From a virus: a DNA stretch of 26,848 bases. Where the stretch lies: positions 1-26,848 of IMG/VR virus record IMGVR_UViG_3300009425_000077; one strand, written 5' to 3'. The notes under the pieces are model-generated. The model saw only the letters and a program-made list of their open reading frames with translations. It searched no databases and was not told where the DNA came from. The position numbers and the translations under genes were made by a program. Position 1 is the first letter of the stretch, and each line of letters starts with the position of its first letter. Below are positions 22,903 to 26,848 of this stretch, one piece after another.

Positions 22903-23581
22903 GATAATTTTCCCCCTCGTCTTCAAGTCTAACTTCATCACCACGAATTACTAAAGACCTTCTATCCATATATCTTGCTGATGGTTCGGGTGCATCTGCA
23001 CCGTGTGGTATTCTACCATCAAACATAATCAATCTGTTTGGTTTAAATTCTATTTCTGCTATCTGATGATTTTTGATATGTTCATCTCTACCATCTAACC
23101 CTTTTTGTTTCTCATTATATAACCTCAACTTTCCGCCCCATTTAGGATTCCAAAATCTGTTAGGATAATATAAGAAAGATAGATTCCATTCATCGTCCTG
23201 TTGACAATCTTCGTGAGTAGTTCCCTGTAAACCAACTGTCTGAGAATTCAAACCTGCGTATTGAAATCTGACCCACTTAAAACCAAATTCAGTTTGTAAT
23301 CGTCTGTCTAGATATCTTGTAAACCATGTTGTAGATTCGTCTACATCTGAATCCACTTTATAATCGTTTCTAAAAAAGGTTGCTCCCCAAAAACTATGAT
23401 GGGGTAATCCTGTAGATGAACCACTACCGACCTGATTGGTTTTACTCCAAATATTTTTTGAAGAAATCTGTTCATCATAAAAATGATGTAGGGGTTGAGC
23501 TAACCAATCATCTAATACATAAACTTTTGTTAATGGTAGTTCCTGTATCTTAAATGGTTCGTCTAGATAAACGATTTCCAT
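22871..23581 (-). CDS. 2OG-Fe(II) oxygenase (236 aa)
   Basis: Predicted Fe(II)/2-oxoglutarate dioxygenase. Iron ligands are H123 and D125 in GTTHEDCQQDDEW and H193 in FDGRIPHGADAPE. Arginines at 207-208 (DRRSLVIR) would hold 2OG. The LSFLYYPNRFWNPKWGGKLRLY strand block and PNRLIMFDGR..H are characteristic of prolyl-hydroxylase-like enzymes that act on proteins or sugars. Substrate is unknown. The gene is three bases after the 187-aa gene and overlaps the next by 32 bases, so the block is translated as one unit. Confidence 0.88.
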   Translation of the reverse strand: MEIVYLDEPFKIQELPLTKVYVLDDWLAQPLHHFYDEQISSKNIWSKTNQVGSGSSTGLPHHSFWGATFFRNDYKVDSDVDESTTWFTRYLDRRLQTEFGFKWVRFQYAGLNSQTVGLQGTTHEDCQQDDEWNLSFLYYPNRFWNPKWGGKLRLYNEKQKGLDGRDEHIKNHQIAEIEFKPNRLIMFDGRIPHGADAPEPSARYMDRRSLVIRGDEVRLEDEGENYHANDRLSYIR

Positions 23582-23583
23582 AA

Positions 23584-24147
23584 TTACCTTGCTTGGTGGT
23601 CGGGAAGTCTAGTTGGTTGTGGTATATGTTGTTCGTATTGCTGTTGGTCTTTCAAAGCATCTTCACGAGTTGCAGTTATTTCAGCGCAAACTTGGTCTAG
23701 TACGTTGTATATTGCATCACCATATTCCATTACACGTCTTGCATTAGAACGATGTGGGTGATTAGACCCCTCTCTACCTGCAAAAGTTACTTCTCCTAGA
23801 TTAGTAAATCCATGCATATCAACACATTCCTGTAAGTATCCATCTACCATTTGGTTGAGTTTATTCATGACTTGATTGTTTAAACTAGTTCCCATTGGTG
23901 GTTCTGAATTTTTAATGTATTGTTCACACATATCTTTTTCAGCATCACTAAGTTCTGTTTTTTCCTGTAAATCAAAATTAACTTCCTTGTTCCATGACAT
24001 AATTTTAACTTCAATATCATCATATACTAGAACATCATAGTCAAAACCTAACTCAGGTGAGTCTACATTGTTGAATTCGTATTCAAGACCATTTGATTTT
24101 CTAACAAAGAGGTTGTTTTCTTCTGTAAATATTAGTGCGTTTTTCAT
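23584..24147 (-). CDS. Unknown 187-aa phage protein
   Basis: Not recognised with confidence. The first 60 residues are beta-like (ALIFTEENNLFVRKSNGLEYEF..YDVLVYDDIEVKIMSW). The rest is helical and polar: LSDAEKDMCEQYIKNSEPP, GYLQECVDMHGFTNLGEVTFAGREGS and MEYGDAIYNVLDQVCAEI, with a Gln/Pro-rich tail. This two-part layout recalls tail-fibre assembly or fibre-associated proteins, which often follow fibre genes, but that is weak inference. AGGA lies nine bases before the ATG. It sits between the glycosyltransferase and the oxygenase. Confidence 0.8.
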   Translation of the reverse strand: MKNALIFTEENNLFVRKSNGLEYEFNNVDSPELGFDYDVLVYDDIEVKIMSWNKEVNFDLQEKTELSDAEKDMCEQYIKNSEPPMGTSLNNQVMNKLNQMVDGYLQECVDMHGFTNLGEVTFAGREGSNHPHRSNARRVMEYGDAIYNVLDQVCAEITATREDALKDQQQYEQHIPQPTRLPDHQAR

Positions 24148-24170
24148 AATTATTTTCCTATAATCTTTCT

Positions 24171-24176
24171 ATTATA
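24171..24176 (-). promoter_or_regulatory. Possible -10 element before the 187-aa gene
   Basis: A perfect TATAAT on the minus strand in the 31-base gap after the glycosyltransferase gene, predicting a leader of about 17 bases that keeps AGGA. No convincing -35 is present, so this may be chance. Confidence 0.25.
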
Positions 24177-24178
24177 CC

Positions 24179-25723
24179 CTATTTTGGGGTATTTTCATAG
24201 AGGTTTTTGTATTTGTTATACACCTCAAGGTTATTTATAGAGGTAGAATCCATTCCATCTATCCATGGGCCTCCTCTAGTGTAGTGTATCCCTGAGTAAT
24301 CCCACTTCTCTTCAGGGTTATCATACCCCTCAACAAAGATGTATTTCTGAGGTATTTCGGATATTGCATCCGTCCATTCAAACTGATGTAATTGTTTACC
24401 AGTCCAAGTGTTAACAACTTCGGGTGTTAGTTTTTTACAATCTTCATGACTGTTATTAAAGAACATCATTGAAGACCATAATTTACATGGGTAATCGATG
24501 TTAATTTCTCCGTCAAATTTAGACTCATCGTGTTCATAGTGTGGATACTTAATACACGCAATCGCATCTTCAGGATTGAGGTAATAGAACATTGGCAGTA
24601 AATTTTTAGTGAAGATGAAGTCGTTGTCTACAAACAAACTAAAACCTTCGTAGTTTTCTAAATGGGGAATAAGGAATCTACTGTATGTAAACTCAGTACT
24701 TTGATTTGCATACTCTCTATTATAGTCGGGAAGTTTAGAAATGTCAAGGTATTTGATTACTGGTTCATAATTAACAAGGGATGAAATGTCGCCTCTAGAA
24801 TGTGCATCTTTAATGGTTTTTCTGATAGAGTGTTCGCATACCTTTTCTAGGTCGTTCATTTTACTATCATAACCGATGTATATTGTCAAGGGTTTGCCTG
24901 CAGAAAGTTTAGAAACCTTTTCATTGAAATCAAATACTTGTGTTCTAAATCCTAGTTCTGCTAAATCGGTTTGGTATTCTATTACACCTCTAGTGTAAAG
25001 GAATGATATATTGATATGTTTACCTTGTTTCTCTAGTTTATCTTTCCAGTACTCCACCGATTCTGTAAATGTTGCAGATGGAAGGTCTGATAATGCACCA
25101 GTTTTATCAAATATCATAAGTTCCATATCATCGTCTTCTATTTCTTCAAAGATGCAAGAACGAACTGAGCCTGGGTGAATTGTTAACTGTATTTTATCAT
25201 CATATGGATTATGGGTAAATCCTTGAATTGGGGCCCAAAGTCCTTCTTTCATAATACTCTGAGTTAACCAATGTGCTTTTGCAGAATGATAATAAGATGA
25301 ACCTATACTTTCTTCTACATGAGGGTCTTTCATTACCGAAGGTCTCATTCCCACAATAGAATCTAATATACTTCCCTCAACTCCATCTGTTTTAAATCCA
25401 AATCCTGCATGATTTCCTTCCATCTTTAGAGTACTAGAACCGTGATGCAAGAATCTATGGTAATCAATGGACTTGTTTACTAGACCATTAAATCCCACAT
25501 ATTTGTTGTCCTTTCTATCCTGAAGTGTATCACCCCATTTGAATATCTTTAATGGTGGAAGAACATTTTCAAACATCCACTTCATGATTTCTTCGGTGAC
25601 TTTGTCCGACTCTGCACCAACTCCAATATTCATTGAACCTAGAAGATATGAGTTATCCTTAGATTCTTCGGTAGTTAGGGTATTTTTTGCCTCTTCTAAA
25701 GAGGTGATTTTGATTAATGACAT
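24179..25723 (-). CDS. Two-domain glycosyltransferase with a ParB/sulfiredoxin-like N-terminal region
   Basis: 514 residues. From about residue 278 (KPLTIYIGYDSKMN) to the end it fits a GT-A (GT8-like) glycosyltransferase: TEFTYSRFLIPHLENYEG, the DxD-type FVDNDF (D366, D368) for nucleotide-sugar and metal binding, CKLWSSMMFFNN, and a late IHYTRGGPW (H480). Residues 150-210 (SIMKEGLWAPIQGF, LTIHPGSVRSCIFEE, MELMIFDKTG) have the order of a ParB/sulfiredoxin fold, where a G-x-x-R loop can bind nucleotide. The first 140 residues are unassigned. Donor and acceptor are unknown; DNA, virion or host glycans are possible. It starts a unit behind a terminator and a CCTAAATA element. Confidence 0.85.
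   Translation of the reverse strand: MSLIKITSLEEAKNTLTTEESKDNSYLLGSMNIGVGAESDKVTEEIMKWMFENVLPPLKIFKWGDTLQDRKDNKYVGFNGLVNKSIDYHRFLHHGSSTLKMEGNHAGFGFKTDGVEGSILDSIVGMRPSVMKDPHVEESIGSSYYHSAKAHWLTQSIMKEGLWAPIQGFTHNPYDDKIQLTIHPGSVRSCIFEEIEDDDMELMIFDKTGALSDLPSATFTESVEYWKDKLEKQGKHINISFLYTRGVIEYQTDLAELGFRTQVFDFNEKVSKLSAGKPLTIYIGYDSKMNDLEKVCEHSIRKTIKDAHSRGDISSLVNYEPVIKYLDISKLPDYNREYANQSTEFTYSRFLIPHLENYEGFSLFVDNDFIFTKNLLPMFYYLNPEDAIACIKYPHYEHDESKFDGEINIDYPCKLWSSMMFFNNSHEDCKKLTPEVVNTWTGKQLHQFEWTDAISEIPQKYIFVEGYDNPEEKWDYSGIHYTRGGPWIDGMDSTSINNLEVYNKYKNLYENTPK
24232..24239 (-). promoter_or_regulatory. Possible late element inside the glycosyltransferase gene
   Basis: A perfect TATAAATA on the minus strand, within the last 20 codons of the glycosyltransferase. 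It could give a 79-base leader for the 187-aa gene. Codon overlap makes chance plausible. Confidence 0.3.
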
Positions 25724-25742
25724 AATATAATTTCCATGACAA

Positions 25743-25750
25743 TATTTAGG
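25743..25750 (-). promoter_or_regulatory. Late promoter variant CCTAAATA
   Basis: CCTAAATA on the minus strand begins four bases after the terminator of the repeat-protein gene. It predicts a 14-base leader with TGGAAA ahead of the glycosyltransferase ATG at 25723. Confidence 0.45.
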
Positions 25751-25753
25751 TGT

Positions 25754-25782
25754 AAAAAAAGGACTCCGAAAAGTCCTTTTTT
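25754..25782. terminator. Strong hairpin terminator after the repeat-protein gene
   Basis: GGACT (25761-25765), a six-base loop and AGTCC (25772-25776) are flanked by seven A on the left and six T on the right. On the minus strand the stem is followed by seven T, so it ends the transcript of the repeat-protein gene 14 bases after its stop codon. Confidence 0.9.
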
Positions 25783-25795
25783 ATTTTTTTAAAGT

Positions 25796-26848
25796 TTAAC
25801 TAGATACTGGTGTTGCAGGCCATTGTTGCGACAATGCATTATCCCATCTAATTACAGGTGTCTGACCTTGTCTAGCATAAGTGAACGGAGACCTGTTCTG
25901 ATAAGTGAACGGAGTCTGACCTTGTCGGGCGTAAGTTCCTGGCTGTCTGCTCTGATAAGTCGTAGGTGTTTGACCTTGTCTAGCATAAGTAGTCGGGTTC
26001 TGATTCGAATATGTAGAAGGCGACTGACCTTGTCTAGCATAAGTAAACGGTGTTCTATGTTGATAAGTGAACGGTGTTTGACCCTGTCTTGCATATGTTC
26101 CTGGCTGTCTGTTCTGATATGTAGAAGGTGTTTGACCTTGGTTCGAATATGTTCCTGGCTGTTGTGCCTGTCTAGCATAAGTAAACGGTGTTCTATGTTG
26201 ATAAGTGAACGGTGTTTGACCCTGAGTTGCATATGTAGCAGGTGTTTGTGCCTGTCTAGCATAAGTAAACGGTGTTCTATTACTGTATGTAAATGGAGTC
26301 TGACCTTGTGTAGCATATGTTGTAGGTTGGTTAGCAATATACGGGTATGTTACAGGTGTTCTATTACTGTATGTGAACGGTGTTTGACCTTGTCTAGCAT
26401 AAGTAGTAGGTTGGTTAGCAATATACGGATATGTAAACGGTGACCTATTACTATATGTAAATGGAGTCTGACCTTGTCTAGCATAAGTAGTAGGTTGGTT
26501 AGCAATATACGGATATGTAAACGGTGACCTATTACTATATGTAAACGGTGTTTGTCCTTGTCTTGCATATGTAAACGGTGCCCTATTACTATATGTAAAT
26601 GGAGTCTGACCTTGTCTAGCATAAGTAAACGGTGTTCTATGTTGATAAGTGAACGGTTGTCTTGCAGGTGCTTGATAAGTAAACGGTGTCTGACCCTGTC
26701 TTGCATATGTATATGGTGTTCTATTACTATATGTAAACGGGGTTCTTGCAGGTGCTTGGTATGTAAACGGCGACCTTGCACTGTATGTAAATGGTTGTCT
26801 TGCGTTTCCTATAAACGGTTGTTGTGCGTTAGCAGGATACGTTGCAGG
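25796..26848 (-). CDS. Tyr/Pro/Arg/Gln-rich tandem-repeat protein, N-terminus outside window
   Basis: The minus-strand frame is open from the right edge to a TAA at 25798-25796 (350 residues visible). Nearly all of it is built from P-x-T-Y steps; I count about 35. They are linked by alternating ARQGQT and SNRT, QHRT or QNRS spacers, so the common unit is ARQGQTPFTYSNRTPFTY (18 residues, 54 bases). PYIANQPTTY variants add ten-residue steps. The repeats contain no Lys, Asp or Glu; Arg is the only charged residue. The C-terminus leaves the repeat (VIRWDNALSQQWPATPVSS). A fibrous virion or adhesive part is the likeliest role, but no domain proves it. Confidence 0.88.
   Translation of the reverse strand, partial: PATYPANAQQPFIGNARQPFTYSARSPFTYQAPARTPFTYSNRTPYTYARQGQTPFTYQAPARQPFTYQHRTPFTYARQGQTPFTYSNRAPFTYARQGQTPFTYSNRSPFTYPYIANQPTTYARQGQTPFTYSNRSPFTYPYIANQPTTYARQGQTPFTYSNRTPVTYPYIANQPTTYATQGQTPFTYSNRTPFTYARQAQTPATYATQGQTPFTYQHRTPFTYARQAQQPGTYSNQGQTPSTYQNRQPGTYARQGQTPFTYQHRTPFTYARQGQSPSTYSNQNPTTYARQGQTPTTYQSRQPGTYARQGQTPFTYQNRSPFTYARQGQTPVIRWDNALSQQWPATPVSS
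26385..26545 (-). repeat. Perfect 77-bp direct repeat, offset 84 bp, within the repeat gene
   Basis: Bases 26385-26461 recur without a mismatch at 26469-26545. The period of 84 bases equals 28 codons (one ARQGQTPFTY-SNRSPFTY-PYIANQPTTY set). Other units in the gene differ at many synonymous sites, so this pair looks like a recent duplication. Confidence 0.85.

Noticed and set aside
25823-26443. Long plus-strand open frame rich in Leu, Ser, Cys and Arg
   Set aside because: It is the antisense of the tandem-repeat gene. Its open length follows from the repeated codons, it has no binding site, and it faces the terminator pattern of the minus-strand gene.
26000-26848. CRISPR-like or regulatory direct-repeat array
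   Set aside because: The repeats have codon periodicity (54 or 84 bases), vary at synonymous positions and form an open frame, so they are protein repeats.
1-26848. tRNA genes, insertion sequences, integrase or attachment sites
   Set aside because: No cloverleaf-like segment with a CCA-end context, no transposase or recombinase frame, and no long inverted repeats beyond the terminators were seen by eye.

Overview
The window is a stretch of an AT-rich T4-like (Straboviridae/Kyanoviridae-type) myovirus genome. Its flavour is that of marine members such as cyanophages and pelagiphages. The evidence is a collinear T4 core read on the minus strand: neck proteins 13 and 14, sheath terminator 15, terminases 16 and 17, sheath 18, tube 19, portal 20, a gp67-like protein, protease 21, scaffold 22 and capsid 23. 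These are followed by uvsY, uvsW, late sigma factor 55 and the 47/46 recombination nuclease. The host cannot be named from the sequence. The 2OG-Fe(II) oxygenases, the glycosyltransferase and the short capsid protein (431 aa) fit marine T4-like phages better than coliphage T4.

Layout in order of transcription, from high to low coordinates. (a) 26848-25796: the C-terminal 350 residues of a tandem-repeat protein rich in Tyr, Pro, Arg and Gln, closed by a strong terminator. (b) 25723-21030: an accessory block with a two-domain glycosyltransferase, an unknown 187-aa protein, two 2OG-Fe(II) oxygenases separated by an unknown conserved protein, and a small membrane/coiled-coil protein. (c) 20974-8243: the head-neck-tail-packaging module. 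(d) 7730-8176: the only plus-strand gene, a stand-alone HAD phosphatase similar to the 3'-phosphatase half of T4 polynucleotide kinase. It has its own sigma70-type promoter and shares a bidirectional terminator with gene 23. (e) 7630-6638: two small unknown proteins and a second tail-tube-like protein. (f) 6580-1: uvsY, a 2OG oxygenase, uvsW, a small Sm-like candidate, three tiny overlapping membrane proteins, gene 55, gene 47 and gene 46 (which runs off the left edge).

Regulation is unusually readable. T4-type late promoters (TATAAATA, and a CTAAATA variant) precede many late genes, and gp55, which recognises such promoters in T4, is encoded here. Three sigma70-like elements precede uvsY, gene 55 and the HAD gene. 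At four genes (20, 55, the HAD gene and the 86-aa membrane protein) the promoter lies so close that the ATG falls at the predicted +1, which suggests leaderless mRNAs.

The strongest anomalies are two breaks at the 5' ends of essential genes. Gene 22 has an in-frame TAA at codon 4 behind a perfect ribosome binding site. Gene 18 has a one-base frame break after codon 12. The two genes share almost the same promoter and leader. Sequencing error or mutation is the simplest explanation, but the coincidence deserves a check. No tRNA gene, CRISPR array, insertion sequence or attachment site was seen. No gene-free stretch exceeds 300 bases.
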